DNA from: Sclerurus mexicanus
Lineage: Eukaryota > Chordata > Aves > Passeriformes > Furnariidae
Direction of reading: 5' to 3'
Length of the DNA stretch: 64,000 nucleotides
NCBI GenBank assembly: GCA_013396755.1
Contig: VWZF01005173.1
Span: 1,095,322-1,159,321 of the forward strand
Positions 25,901 to 39,592 of the stretch are shown one piece after another. Every line of letters starts with the position of its first letter. Position 1 is the first letter of the stretch. The position numbers and the translations under genes were made by a program. Below the pieces are notes generated by a model. It did not search any database. It saw only the letters and a program-made list of their open reading frames with translations, and was not told the origin of the DNA.

Positions 25901-28007
25901 CTATCTTAAACTAGTTTTATTCTAGCAGGCAGCCTCTAAATAGTCTTCCTTGTCTTTCCATAATTTTTTTTTCCCCACACAAACAGCTAGTAATACCATA
26001 TGAAAAGCTTCCAGAGGCCATTTTGCACATTACAAGAATAGTCAAGTATCACATTTCAACAGGCAAATTTACACTCACCAAGCTAAAAAAAAATAGCCCA
26101 CATTTAACTGATTCGCTTTGTAACAGCTACGGGAAGGAGCGAGAAAACTAGCATCTTCTCTGCTCCTCTACATAAGGAATGATTATAGTTCTAACCAGTC
26201 TAAGCACGGCTAAAACTTGCCACTACCAAAGCATATTAAAGAGTTTCCTGTTGCCAAGGACAGTATTGTGGTGAGTGTGACACTTCCTTCACAAACAGTA
26301 TCTCGTGCATGGAAGAGACACTCTTCCAGCCCCAGAGCAGCTGCAGCCGAACAAAGCTCCCTACGGCCAGCAAAAGCTTCCATAAGCTATAGGCTGCTGC
26401 CACCACCACGCTTCTCTCACGGTGCTCAGCAGTCTACAAGAGAGAGACTTCATAGATAGTGGTACCAAGCACCTATTGGTATCATTTTTTCAGATCTTTT
26501 AATATTGCTCATATAGTCGAAAGTCTCACTTTCTACCCCACTGAGATTCCAAATAAGTTTTACCAGTAGCAGCTATTGTCATGTATCTTACAGGTTTCTG
26601 AGTGAGCCCTACTAATAATGTGCTACAACAACTTCCTAAGATGAAAATGTGTAGCTGCATATGGCAGGACAAACAGGAAAGACTGACACTGTCATGTTCG
26701 GTAACGGATGTGTTGCTTGTACTAAATCCCCAGCACGCTGAGCAGTGTGAGAGAGAGAACAGACAATTCTGTTTGTCATAAATTAAGACAGGAATAGAGT
26801 ACTAGGAAATTCATGTCAGAATAATAAGTAGAGTCAGCACAACAGAGTATTGACCTCTACAAAACCCTGACCCTGAGCTAAAGTTTCTTTCCTCCCTGCA
26901 TTTCCCAAATGCAAGGAAGCTGTGACACCCTGCTGGGCTGTAGGCTTCAAGCTTCAGATATTCCTGCTTTCCAGGCTTAAGACACCAAGTGGACTACTTC
27001 CAGAGAAAGCGGCATAGGGAAAATCCATACTTTATTGCAAATTTGACTGTTACAGACAGAGACAAGTTCAATTAAAAGAAATTCCAGGCTAACCTTTACA
27101 GCCTATGTGCTTTACGGCACCGGTTTACCCAGCAGTTACTGCATATAAAGATACTAGATCAAAACCATGCATCAGTTCCAAGTGGTCTGACCAGAGAAGC
27201 ACATCAAATCCAGCTGGACTTGCATGAACTCAAGATCTCCTAATGCACCTTAATCATCTAAAAACCTCTCCAGTTTTGGCTTTCAGCAAGATTAACAAGA
27301 ATTGTCCCCCTGTTCCTGAGAAAATGCAAGTAAATTCTCGACTATGAATGCTCCCCAGTGCTGTACTTCCCTTCCCACTATACTGGTCAGCCAACACACG
27401 CCCCCTCAGGGCAGCAGAGGGTATAAGTGCATTGTGCTTTGCACTGCCTGGGAGGGGCAGCAGAGGTGATGCCCCACACTTCCAGCACCCACCATACTCA
27501 CAGACATCTGGCTCCTTCCCCAGCGCAAACACCCTGCCGAAACAGCCCTGGGTCCTCTGTGTCAGGGGGAGGCTGGAATCAGGTCATGTGAAAGTGCTTA
27601 CAATTTCTCAAGGGATTACACTTAATGCACCAAGCCCCCTTCCAGCAGTCTTAAAGGGCCTTTTCATACCTTTAAGCTCATAACAGCAGCAGTGACACCA
27701 CACTGCAGTCTCCAGAGAGAGGTTAACCCTCCCAGCAGCTCCTGGGAGCTTCTCAGCTCTCTCCACTGCAGACACAGCGCTTCTCATTTGACTGGAGAGC
27801 AGGGCAGGGAGCAAACCACAGAAGGTGTCTCATCCCACTCCACTATGACAATTTGAATAAAGCCACCACCAGAGGAGAAAGCTTGCCCACCTTTGATACA
27901 CTCAGTACTGGTGAGCCAGAGGTATGACTTACATGCTATGGCACATAAAAAAAAAAAAAAAAAAGCATGTAGCTTTCTTTTGGTACCTACATAAAGCCTG
28001 TAGCAGG

Positions 28008-28063
28008 AACTCAATCTTTAAATTACTCACAATGATTTTAGTGAAGAGCTTGAAGATAGAGTT
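28008..28063. repeat. Imperfect palindrome of 56 bp
   Basis: The outer arms aactcaatctt (28008-28018) and aagatagagtt (28053-28063) pair at 10 of 11 positions, and the inner 34 bases are partly self-complementary. As a result both strands translate to similar lysine/isoleucine-rich peptides. It may be the relic of a short inverted-repeat element; no target-site duplication was identified. Confidence 0.6.
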
Positions 28064-29465
28064 GATGTTACTTAAAAATGGAGCTACTTTGCATATACAT
28101 ATCTTAGTCATCTAATGTTAAAACTGAAAATGGACACAAGCAAAGATTATCTGAAAACATTTTACCAGATACAATACCCTCATAATTGCTGTAAGAGATA
28201 AGCATTTGAAGTAAAAATTATTTTAAAAAAGTTAATCACACGAATTGCAGCATGATTATCTTACACTAGCAAGTTGGCTGAATGGTAACCTGAAGAAAAG
28301 GTGGGAGAAGCACCACTAGCTGCCACCCTAGGACAGGCAGTTCTGTTGGCTCTGGTGCAGCCCAAAGCTGTGGATGGTGCTGGCTGTTCCCTGCTCTAGC
28401 AGTACAGGCTGTTCTGCAGCAGGGAAGGGGCAGCTGCTGCTGGCTCAGTTTCACAGCCCTGCTCTCATGTGAGCACCTGCAAGCACATTCAGGGAAGAAT
28501 TCAGGATAAACCTAACCAGATTTGTGCTCACACAGTCTTATTGTTTGCCTGTGAAGGAGAACAACAGCAAGCCAGCTTGGATTCAGAAGCTGCTGTGGAG
28601 CCACACCTGAGCAAAGCCACACTAGGGCTGTGTCCCCACCACCAGCAACTGCTCTTAGTCCCGAGCAAGGCAAGATGGCTCTTGTGGGCAGCAAACCACA
28701 GCACCCACAGAGTTTCAGGAACCATGCTGCCAAGGACAGCAGGAGGAAGCAAGCCAGAGCAGCAGCCAGCAAGACTGAGAAAGTTCACAGCTTTGAGGAG
28801 TCTGCTTGCAGAAACTGGATAGAGAAAGGGTGGAGGCAGCAGCACACAGGCAGATGGACCCTGTGACACACATAGCATTTGGCACCTCACTGCAGCAGAG
28901 ACACCAGTGCAGAAAGCACTTTGTCCATAGCTCCCAGCAAAGCTCACCTTCATAGCACCAATTTAGTAACATGGGGCAGGGGGAAACCAAGTTACAGCAT
29001 ACTGGCCATTAAAAAGATACACTGCCCCATGTGAAGCTTGGATGAGCAAAGAATTTCTGCTTTACCTAACAAAAGGGTTCAAAATAAGCCAATTCTGTGC
29101 CCACTCCAACTGCATTTTCTCTAAGAGTTTTCTGACAGGGTTTATAGCAGGCATTGCATTGCATCCAGTGGTTGAAAGAGCCAACTCCTATTTCTGAAAA
29201 GGGTAAGAAGAAGAAACTGACTGAGGTGACTAAAAATTTGATACAAAACATAATGCTAAAGCATTAAGTTTCAAAACAGGACAAGCAATTTATTCTAATA
29301 TAAACCCTGTCATACTGCAGTATGGTCAGAGCCCCTGAGCGCATTTGTTTGGCTGTTAATCTCAGAATAGTCTCCTGTGTTAATCTGTACTGCTTATCTT
29401 GCAGTGATGATAAGGAAAATAAAATTCTTCCATACAGCAAGTGGTAATCGTAATGCTCCCAATTG

Positions 29466-29518
29466 AAAAAAAAAAAAAACAACAAAAAACCCACCAAAAA
29501 CCAACAATAACAACAAAA
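29466..29518. repeat. Poly-A and A/C-rich tract
   Basis: A run of about 14 A is followed by CAACAAAAAACCCACC-type sequence and CAACAATAACAAC units. It is a low-complexity tract of the same type as those at 650, 9597 and 39541. Confidence 0.85.
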
Positions 29519-32500
29519 CAGTTTCCCTGCAGGGACTTGCTACCACTGAAAAGGTACTGCCTACAGGGCAGAGCAACACAGCAGTATTTTGCTGCTTTTC
29601 TGGTTCTCAAGACCAAGTGCGAGAAGTTACAGCTACTTCAAGTCCTCCTTTGCAAGTGATCGATACCTAGTATCCAGAGGGGCCTGACTAGAGGACCACC
29701 AAATGGAGTCCAAGGGGATCATCCTTGCAGGACATGTCTATCAGTCCAGAGATCAGTTACTTATATCTAGTCAGGAAGACTATTTCAGACAGCCTTATAT
29801 AAACTAGGGCTTCTTTTTTTCCCCCCTCTCAAGTGGTGAAGAATGAGATTTATTACCCACAAGGACAATCTCTTTAAAAAATGAGGTCTCTTTCAAACCA
29901 CATTCACAGAGCTCAGAGGGCTTCAAAAAAGCTTTTTCCTCATGCAAAGGGTCTGTCGTTTGCAGTTGCCTTTCAATGCCTTCACTCACCCACACTGTCC
30001 CAGATTTGCAAGCTTTCTCATAATCAATGCTTCAAAGCTCCAGAGATACCTCCCTTGGTTAGCAGCAAGCAGGCACTCAGAATGCACAAGCACAGAGCCA
30101 GGCAAAACCAGAGCTTTGCCAATGCTGCTTCACAGGGCTGGAGAATGCTGCATTTTAGAATTCTGGAGGTATAATTTACTCAGTTTAATCAGTGATCTGA
30201 TCTGGGTAGGCAAACTCTTCGGGAATAATAATTCTACTTTATAAAAAGATTACTACAAAGCTATTAATTCAAAACAATAATTCTTTAAAAGGCAGGGAAT
30301 TCTCCTACCCCCTACACAGCTTCCAAAATCATTAATTACATGTTTCCAAGTTAGAGCTACTTGAATGTAATTCCTCCCTTCTCACCCAGTCACATACTAC
30401 AAATGGTGTTTGAACCCCATGGCTGCTAGCAGACTGCCATGCTCTTAAGAGGGCAAACAGGTTTCGGTTTGAGAAAAGGAGTTGCAAGATGAGAGTATTC
30501 AGCCAGGAGAAGCAGCCAGGGGTGGATCCCCACATTTAGTCAAGTTCAGATACTTGCATGCCACTTATTACGCAACTTACTCCCAACCTTGTGCAATGGA
30601 TCAATTCCTCTATTTTCGCCATTTCCTTTTTCAGAAATAGATTCTTCATGCACCTCCCTTTGCTTTCCTGTAGCTGTTCCAAGTCATTAACGGTGCCATT
30701 TTCTATTTCTTTAGAGCTAGTTTGAAGAAGCCCTTGGAATAACTATTTTTGTACCTGTTGTTTGAATGACTTAGCAAGAACATCCTTTCCTAGTCAAAAT
30801 TCTGAAGGAAATTAAAATTTCACAGGGAAAAAAAACCTGACCCCTTTTCCGCAACATCTGGATGAGGAGGCAAAACTTGAAGCAAAATCTAGCCATATGC
30901 AGTTGCCATAATTCAACTTTTACGATCTGTGTAGCTTTGGGTTTTGTTTTGGGTTTTTTTGTGTTTTCTAAACACCATTTTTTGTGCCCTTAGAAGGTGC
31001 TTTTCTCTATAAAAAATAGCACACACCTACTATGGCCTCTGCACACTAACAGTAGGGTTGGCGGCTGTACTTCACATGTCAGAGCTTAAACACATCCCAT
31101 GCTACAGCTCTTCAACCTAAGGGCAGTGGACGTGTTCGAATGCCAGCAGTGGTATGGGTGACATTCCTCACAGCTATTCTGTGCCCCTCCTAGGCAATCC
31201 TACTCACAGCTTACAAACAAATATTTTGTGTCGCACCCCCCCTTCCACTGTACACTGCTCAATGGTGTTATGATCCCAGCTGTAACTCTAGTAACTTGAC
31301 AGGCAACACAGTCCCTTCACTCACCACCACCAGAAGCACTTCAGATTTTCTAAGACTCTTAGAAAGCAACTTTCCCCCACCTCTAACCTTGTGTTAGTCA
31401 AGTTCTTCTTTCCCCATCCTCATCCCAAGGGCAGAGAATTTCCCACTACTGTTTAACAGTTGCAAAGATCCAGTTCAAGGGGCAGTCAAGACAGGTAGCC
31501 AGGACATATTTCCAAATAGCCAAGGAGCTTCCCAATCCAGTGGACGTCTGCCAAAATCACAAGCAGCTACTTTGCTGGAAGGGGCTCAAAACAACATTGA
31601 GACAGGATGCTAACGAGACAAGTGTGAGCTGCATAGAGGCATCACAGGTACAGTAAGCACTTCAGATTCACAAGCTAATAGACTAACTACTCAGTCCCTA
31701 TGTACAGGTCTTAAATTCAGCTGCAGTTAAAAACTGTTTTAGAGGTAACTTGGAATTAAGGGCAAATAAAATAGCTATGCTCCAACACTATTCTTATGAT
31801 TTAAAGACACTTTCCATGGGGAAGGAAGCATGAAAATAACTGCTGTGACTGGGCTCTTCCTTCTAAAGGACTCATGCTTGGATAAAAAGTCAGAGCATGC
31901 TTATCTGTTTCACGTGCTTCTCTCTGTCCTTCAAGCAAGAGACTCCTAGAAGTTTAGGTCTGGTAAAGAGAGGGGAGCTGAACACGAGGCTGCCTGTTCC
32001 AGACACTCGGAGCACTGCCTGGGTGTGGCAAGTCAAGTTCTTGGCCAGCTCACAGCCCTCACTGAACATCTGAACAATAGCCAGACTTCTAGGAGCTAGA
32101 ACACAGTCTTACTGTGGGATCTGACTGCCCAGACTATGAGCCATCCCTCCAAATTTAACTGCAAACACAGTCAAGTGTGAAGTAAAGCTGTTTCATCATC
32201 CTGTGATTTTCAGTTTTATCATTTCCAGCATGCTAGACAAATCCTGCAACTTCCTTTCACTACAGGGTCTCATTTAGGCTGCCTTCATTTTTTTATCTAT
32301 TTAGGTCATGGTTCCTTAAAATGTAGGATTTCTTTCCTTTTTTTTTCCTCCACTTTTTAATATTCAGTTTCCCCACCCACACTTGCTTCCCTCACCGCCA
32401 ACTTATTTTAGGTTTTAAATAGCTTTGTTGGGACTGTCCATAGCTTATAAAAGACCAGTCTCAGATTGCTGAAATACCCTTTGTTATTTTAAGTTCCATC

Positions 32501-33639
32501 TAGTTCAAGCATTTGGGCTTTCCTAATATAGATAAGAGTAGCTACAACAGTAGGACACATAGCACACCATGTCCCCAAAAGGCTCCTGAAGGGGCACAAA
32601 GCTGCAGGGGAGCTGTAGAGAGCAGTGCCAGCACAGGCCATGTGCACACCCACCACCCAAAGAGCCTGCACCCTCCTAATCACTTCTCTGGGTTCACATT
32701 CATACTCCACAATTTCGCCACAAGCAGGAACAAAGAATGAATCAGAGTGGGAATAACTCATCTGTTATTTTCTCCAGCAGAACCATTTCATTGGTCCTGT
32801 TCACTACATTTACACAGGGGCACTGCTACTGCCTAAAGAAAGGGAAAGGCAAGATGGCTTTTTGGGTATGACTGGACAAGATGGACCAAGCTATTGAGCC
32901 ATTTCTTATTCTTCACTGCCAGGCACACATACCTGCTTTATCCTCTCCAGACCCGTTATTCTTCTATCTTTCAAGGTGTTCTCACAAAGTCTATTTAAAA
33001 AAGTTACAGCTACCTGACTGTAAGTAGCATGTGGTAGACTTAAGTTAAAGGCTGTAGCTGTCTCTACTGCTTTACAAAGGGATTGAGTCATATTTAAAAA
33101 ACAGAATAACGCCCTCAAGTTCCAGTGACTACTACAGTGGCAAGCTACTCCCAGTTTGCTACAGGGCTGCATATTCTCAAGCAGTGCCATAAGCTAAGAA
33201 GCAACTATCAAATGACCAGTAATGTACTGCCTCTGGACTCCCAGAGCCTAACACCATCTTCTGGCCTACTCTAGCTTCATGGGGGAAAGTGTTTTAGAAC
33301 ACTACTTGAACATAACCAGACGTCCTGCACAGATCAACCGTACCAGCAAACACAACAGGTAAAACAGTTGTACTCAAAAGTCATGAGCTTATACTAAGAG
33401 TTCCTAAAAAAAAGAGTTTGCTTTTTGATAGTTTTTAATCATTATACTTGACTTGCTATGTTACTTTCTCCATGCCACTCCAGAAGCTGAAATTAAGAAC
33501 TTTCAGGCACCTACACAATATTTTCTAAGTTCCAGCACTTGCCAAGTTACCTTTCTTAAGAACTATTGTCCCACTGTAACAAAAACATGACCCTGAACAA
33601 TCCAATCTAACTTAGAAAATGACCCAACTTCAAAACTGG

Positions 33640-33716
33640 CATTGCTCTGAGCATGGGGTTGGACCACATGACTTCTAGGGTTATCTCCAGACTTAATTTT
33701 TAAGTAATTCTACAAG
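33640..33716 (+). mobile_element. Decayed CR1 LINE 3'-tail fragment
   Basis: The segment GGGGTTGGACCACATGACTT followed by TCTAGGGTTATCTCCAGAC and a final TAATTCTACAAG resembles the CR1 tail (GGTTGGACTAGATGATCT...TTCCAACCT...ATTCTATGA). It is short and diverged, in plus orientation within MSN intron 1. Confidence 0.55.
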
Positions 33717-34648
33717 ACTGCAGAGGTTGTTGGGGGGCAACCCTGCAACATTCAGAATGCTTGTGGCAGAACCTGACACTTTGTATCAAGAAAGCAGGAG
33801 CGATCTCCTCACATGATTTACGGTTTCAATATTCAAACCCTTTTTCCTCCTCGGTAAGATGTTATGGACTACCTTTATGCAGCCAAACATGCAGATAAGC
33901 CAAACTGTTAGTGGTCTTCCTAAAGTTGCAGGTCAGAACTGAAAAACACAACTGGGTAGTGGGAAGAGAAATAGCCAGATGCTGAGTACATCTCCTAAGT
34001 CAACACACATGCAAAATATAACTTACAAAAGTAAACTCACTAGACTAAGCAGAGGCAGAGAGTCTGAAAAGCAATCTTCTGCCAAAAGCATTCACAGGTC
34101 AACTTGAGAGCTTAGCTCTTACCCAGACCTGCTGTGTAGGGTTGCTTTTTGTTATATTTTCATTTTTTTTCCACATGGTAAGGTACAGCAACATAGGATT
34201 TGCAGGCATGAATTCAACTTTGATCAAACGCTGGGGCTCCTTTAATGTTCCTGCATGCAGGATACCTCATCCCTAACTGCAAATTTCCAGAACACTGGGA
34301 GCAGGAAAAGCTGCTAACTACTTTTTGCTCAGGTTTGTCGTGGAAAAGGATACACCCGCATTAATGCATCTAATAACCCATCTTTCTCTAAGGGAATTGC
34401 AGACCAATGAAATCGCTTGGTTTACAAGACTGTCTGAATCCTCTCAGATCCCAATTACTTTCAAATCCTTCCAAACACTGCCAAATCAAAGCTGCCATTA
34501 AAATATTGTAAAAGCATTTCACAAGAAAGTCCTCTATGCCAAACTTTTCTGAGTCTGAAGCAATTTGCACATAGCGATTTGTAAAAAGACACGGAAAAAC
34601 TTGAAAAGACAGAGCAACTCAGCACACAGTCCAAGGGCTTCTACAGAG

Positions 34649-34692
34649 AAAAAAAAAAAAGACACTCAAACTTCTTTTTTTTTTTTTTTTTT
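34649..34692. repeat. Poly-A / poly-T inverted pair
   Basis: A run of 12 A (34649-34660) is separated by 14 bases from a run of 18 T (34675-34692), so the two can pair into an A:T hairpin. Length polymorphism is likely. Confidence 0.95.
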
Positions 34693-36739
34693 ACAATATG
34701 AAAGACATTCAAAGCTTTGCCATGGCAGAAGTAGCTGGTCACCTCCTCTGACTAAGATACTCAGTGGCAGAAGAGACTTTGCACCGAGGCGAATCAATTA
34801 CAGAGCAAGCAACAAAGCTTCTGTATTAAATTTGTCAGAACCTGAAGGAGCAAAAGAGCAGGACAATCTTCTGTCAGATTTCTACTTGATTATTTATCAT
34901 TTGTGGGAACAAACACTAAGATAGCATTGTACTTCCTGTGCATGATGCTGAAGCAAGCACTGTTCAGGACACCTCATCTTCAGTTGATTGGTCTGATCTT
35001 TTAGTGATTTGGAAGTTACTTAGTCCTTCTATTTGCTCTGCCTTTTGACAGATTCAAGACAACACTAAAGTGATATATTCTTACAGCTGAAGATGCTGAC
35101 ATTATCCTCATTCAAAGATGTCTACCCTAAACTGCTGGGTGTGCAAAGGGGAATTCAAACTGAACATAACACATTGCACTGCAGCTTGCAGTCACTCTTC
35201 AACTTGAGATATTAGTAACAAACCACAGAGCAAGATAAAAGAAAAAAAAAAACAACTTGGGTTTTTTCAGATTTAATGTGCCTCTGCATATGCAGCTGTG
35301 AACACAGCATGCCAGGTATACACCACAGAAGACTCTGGTGGCTATAGATTCCACATAGCCCAAGACACTCACAGCAGCAAGTCATTAAAAGAAGAATAAG
35401 AAAATTCTGAGTGTTCAAGAACTTGCTGCTTCCCAATTTCGCATGGCTGGGTCAGAATACCATCAGTTTCAGGTTCAGTTTAGTGTTTTAAGCAAAACAA
35501 AAAAATATTTTGTCAACACTTGGCTTTTTTTAAATACCACCTTCAGGTAACAGGGGCTCCTTGATTGCTTTTTGAAGCAAAGGACTAACATTATAGCAAC
35601 AAAGAAGGCATGGCACATCAGTGTTGCAGGAAAGAATAAGTTACAATTCAGCTTCTGTAACAAAGTCAGCACAACAGAGCTGCAGGCTAGAGGACTAAGA
35701 TTCATTGCTTATCCAAATATGTTCTTGGTTTAGTGATAAAACATTCTATGGTGTTGAATAAGAACACTCTCCAAGCCTTCCACAGTTCCAACCATGGACT
35801 TGGAGCTTTCTGATATTTTAAGTAATACCAGTACTAACCTTTTCTGACCCCATTCAAGCTGCAGTAACCCTAAGAGTTTTTGAGCCAACTCACAAAATGA
35901 GCAGTCATGTCTAACACTTCATACAGTAGTTTCTGGTTCTCTAGGAGATTGCAGCTATTGCTAGAACATAATCATTTTACTGGTCCCTGCTTCCTTTATT
36001 TCACCAAAGCAAACAAGTTCACATATTGAGCGCTCTTCGGTGACAAATACAGATACTCCAACAAAAATCTAATTGCTCACACAGCAGATTTTCAGAAATA
36101 GAAAAATCTAGGTTTCTCAGCTTGAGGTAAGCTCATCCTGATTTTTCCCTGAGGATAACTGTAGCCACAGAATATTGAATACAGACAGACACATCTCAGC
36201 TGAAGTTTTCATTATCTATCCAATAAACTAAATGCAGTTAACCAGTCACTTTTTCAAAAGTGGTTTTAAGTTTCCTTAATATATAGATACATGTAGGGTC
36301 AAATGAAATAACCAGGTATTGGCAAAATAGTTATTGAAGCTTAGGCTTTTGATCTCATCTCACAGAGCATAGACATTTCTCAACATTTGGACGCAATATA
36401 TAGTAGTTACAAACAATAAACTAGAAAAGCAACACTTCTGTACAGGCATGCTGTACAGTCTCCATTAATTAATGCTGTCAAAGCTTAAGAGGAACATATG
36501 AAGGAAATGAATAATATAATCCAGCACCATCCCTAAAGGACAACTCTGATGGTTTTGAAAACAAAACACACACAAACCACATACACTAAAACATGTCACA
36601 ATTTTTCACATTGTTATTGCTCAGACATCAAGTATTCTATTGTCTCAGCTACAATACAAGCAAGTTTCTTTCAACCTATCCAGGTTTCCAGGTAATTTTG
36701 CTTTCTTAAAGGTCTGTTTTAGTGGTCAGATACTAAGTC

Positions 36740-38036
36740 GATTAAGCAAGTAATTGGGTGATATTGAAAGGCATTTAAAGGACACCAATGGCCTTTCTTT
36801 AAAGGACAACGCAATCATCAGGCACAGCCAACATGGACTCATGAAGGGAAAGCCCTAATTTGATATCCTACAATAAGGTCACCCACCAGATGGATGAAGG
36901 AACAGTGGTCAGTGTAGTTTTTTGGTATTTCAGTAAAACTTTTGATATTGTCTCTCACTGCATCCTTCTAGACAAGTTGTCCAATTGCAAGATGAGGAGG
37001 TACAAGATGTGCTGGATGAAGAACCAGTGGTAGCAGGTGCAAAGGGTTGCAGGGAATGGTGCTGCATCTGGCTGGCAACCAGTCACCAGTTGTGTCCCTC
37101 AGGGCTCCCTAACAGGGCTGGTACTGTTCAGTACTACTGATGATCTAGATGCAGCAGTTAAATGCACCAATAGCAAATGTACTGACAATACCAGACTGGG
37201 AGTACTGTTGACTCTCTCAAGGGACACAAGGTCTTCCAGAGGCACCTAGATAGATCAGAGCATGATAGATCAATGGCATGAAATTTTAAAAGAACAAATG
37301 CCAAATCCTGCACCTGGAGCTGAGTAACACCAGGCACATGTCCAGATTGGGAGAGGAGTGGCTGGAGAGCAGCCCTGTAGAAAGGAATCTGCGAGGGCTG
37401 GTCAGCAGCAGGCTCAACAGGAGCCAGCAGTGTGCCCTTGAAGACAAGAGGGCAAAACACATCCTGGAGGGCATCAAACACAGCTAAAGCAGCCAGTCAA
37501 AAGAGGAGACTGTGCCACTGTATTCAGCACTGGTGCAACCTAAACTGGAGTACTCTGTGCAGTGCTGGGTTCCACCATGGTGTTGAGGTGCCTGAGCATG
37601 TTCAGAGTACAGCTGCAAAGCTGGAGAAGGGCCAGACTTCGGGGAGCAGCTGAGGACTCTTGGTTTCTCTAGTTTGGAGAAAAGGAGGCTGAGGGATAAC
37701 ATCACTGCTCTCTGCACCTTTCTGAGGAGGGGACATGGAGACAAGAAGTGCTGATCTCTTCTCGCTTGGATCCAGGGACAGGATGCATGAGAATAACTCA
37801 AAGCTGCATCAGGGAAGGTTTAGAAAGGACATGAAGTAGCATTTCTCTACCAAGAGGCTATCCAAACCCCAGAACACACTTTCTGGAGAAGGGGGTCAAT
37901 ATCTCAAGCTTGTCAGTTTAAGAGGCATTTGGACAGTGCCTTTAACATGATTCAGTTTTTGGTCAGCCCTGAAGTGGTCCGGCAGCTGGGCAAGATGATC
38001 ACTGTAGTTCTCTTCCAACTGAACAATTCTGCTCTA
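36740..38036 (+). mobile_element. CR1 LINE, 5'-truncated, degenerate, with 3' end
   Basis: About 1.3 kb matches the 3' part of avian CR1: reverse-transcriptase region (HSQHG-like block near 36820; degraded SKAFD block near 36930; CVPQGS block near 37100), the post-RT region (gagccagcagtgtgcc near 37420; cactggtgcaacctaaactgg near 37530) and the 3' UTR ending TCTCTTCCAACTGAACAATTCTG. The frame is broken by stops and shifts. The catalytic FADD-type motif reads CTDN (near 37180), so the copy is dead. A short local duplication (TTTAAAGGACA twice, about 36774-36805) lies near its start. It is antisense to MSN in intron 1. Confidence 0.92.
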
Positions 38037-39394
38037 AGGAGAGGCTGTGACAGACCTTTCTATTTCTTGAAAGGAAGAAACTCACCAAGAAAGCAAGTAA
38101 GCATATCTGAAACTACATCCATGTCTCCAATATCTAACATGTTGGGAGATAAAAATTCTTCTTTAAAATAAGGGGAAGACATATCCACAAAATTGAAATA
38201 AATATTAACCATATTTATTATTACCCTTTTATGAAAAAAAATTATTTGCTAACTTTCTTAACCAGTGGTCAGCATCACTTTTTTTTTAGGGTTAGCGAAA
38301 GTGCCTGGAGCACCAGTTCTTATCAATTTTCCTGCAGAGAGATACTACTGGTCAGCTTCTGCAAGAGCCACCTCTTGCATGCATGGAGGAAGTATTTCTA
38401 TAAATGCCTATACAAAGATTTTATGCCATATTCCTCTTGCTGACTTTGATGTGAACAGGCCAAACATTCATTAAAGTGTCTGCTTAAAGATCTGTAAGTA
38501 AACCTTCTTTTAATAAATATGTACGAATCTCTCCTTCTCTATCACTTCTAGCTGAATCTCCCAGGCTGCCAGAGAGCTGCCATACTACAAGGACTAACAG
38601 GATTGTTTTCATAGAAGAGGATGTACTGGACCACAAAGTACTGTGTGGGTTTCGTATCACCACTTTTTTATTGGGCAACCTGATACTGCTTAAATTTGTC
38701 AGCTGTCAAATCACCTCATTTCTTACAATGTGCCTTCAGAAGTATTTGCTGCCATTCTGCAAAACCTGTGGATTACAGTTGTTATGAAGATAGCAAGTTC
38801 TGGATTTTAACAGCGGAAAAAACCCCACACAATCAGAACCCTCTTGTCCATCCAGCAAACTGCCTGAAAAGACATTTAGTGTATTGATGAAATAGATTTT
38901 TTTCACCCTCTGAGCACACTATTCTGGAATAGCAAATAAAAAAAAATAAAATCTATACCACATTTATATTCTTAAAGACACTATGAACAAAAAGCCACAC
39001 CTCTGGGGGATGGGAAACTTGATGTCAAGCACCCTGACACTTCATCCAAATTATTCCTCTGGCTTCTCAGTTTTGACACTGTAACTAAGCAGAGAATTAA
39101 CAAAGGAGACAAGTTCAATACAGTTTAAAAGCGATGGCAAGGAAAGATTTAGCTCAGAATTCCACGTTTTATTAGCCTATGTTACATAAAACCAAATACA
39201 TTCATTAAATGCTGTGACTAAGTAACCGATCAGATTGAAATGACAGGTTTTTCTTGTACTTCATCACTTCCCCACCATAACCAGGTCTCCCAATCCAGGC
39301 AGAAAAAAACCTCTGACCAGGGCTTACAAAGGAGAAGTACATATCAACGATATACAGACATACAAGAATGGTTCATGGCTGCAAAAAGTTATCA

Positions 39395-39450
39395 GTTTGC
39401 AGTTGGACTCAAAGGTCTTTTCCAACCTAAACTGATTCAATGATTCTACC
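39395..39450 (+). mobile_element. CR1 LINE 3'-tail fragment
   Basis: The sequence GCAGTTGGACTCAAAGGTCT, then TTTTCCAACCTAAACTGATTC, then AATGATTCTACC is a close match to the CR1 terminus including one decayed octamer. Only the last roughly 55 bp are present. Plus orientation, antisense to MSN. Confidence 0.85.
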
Positions 39451-39540
39451 TTAAAAACACAAGGAGGCATCCAATGGCAGAATAACAGTTCTCTGATTTG
39501 CTGCATGCAAGATTTTCTGACATCAATTTAACAATCACAC

Positions 39541-39592
39541 ACACCAAAAAAAACCCCAACCAACAAAAAACCACCAAAATAAAAAAATAAGT
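39541..39592. repeat. A/C-rich low-complexity tract
   Basis: About 50 bases of A and C with the core AAAAAAAACCCCAA at 39546-39559, then CCAACCAACAAAAAACCACC and A-rich sequence. It starts about 90 bases beyond the CR1 tail at 39395-39450. Confidence 0.9.

Larger units (their letters stand above)
21640..36739 (-). other. MSN: MSN intron 1, proximal part; no gene recognised
   Basis: About 15 kb upstream of exon 2 is unique-looking AT-rich DNA. I searched by eye for the expected first exon (codons for MPKT followed by GT) and for other conserved coding blocks and found none. Small items are a perfect 13-bp hairpin (22907-22945), an 18-base A run (27947-27964), an imperfect palindrome (28008-28063), an A/C-rich tract (29466-29518), a decayed CR1 tail (33640-33716) and an A-run/T-run pair (34649-34692). 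Confidence 0.7.

Noticed and set aside
37158..37801. Minus-strand frames of about 105 codons
   Set aside because: They are antisense to the CR1 copy at 36740-38036.
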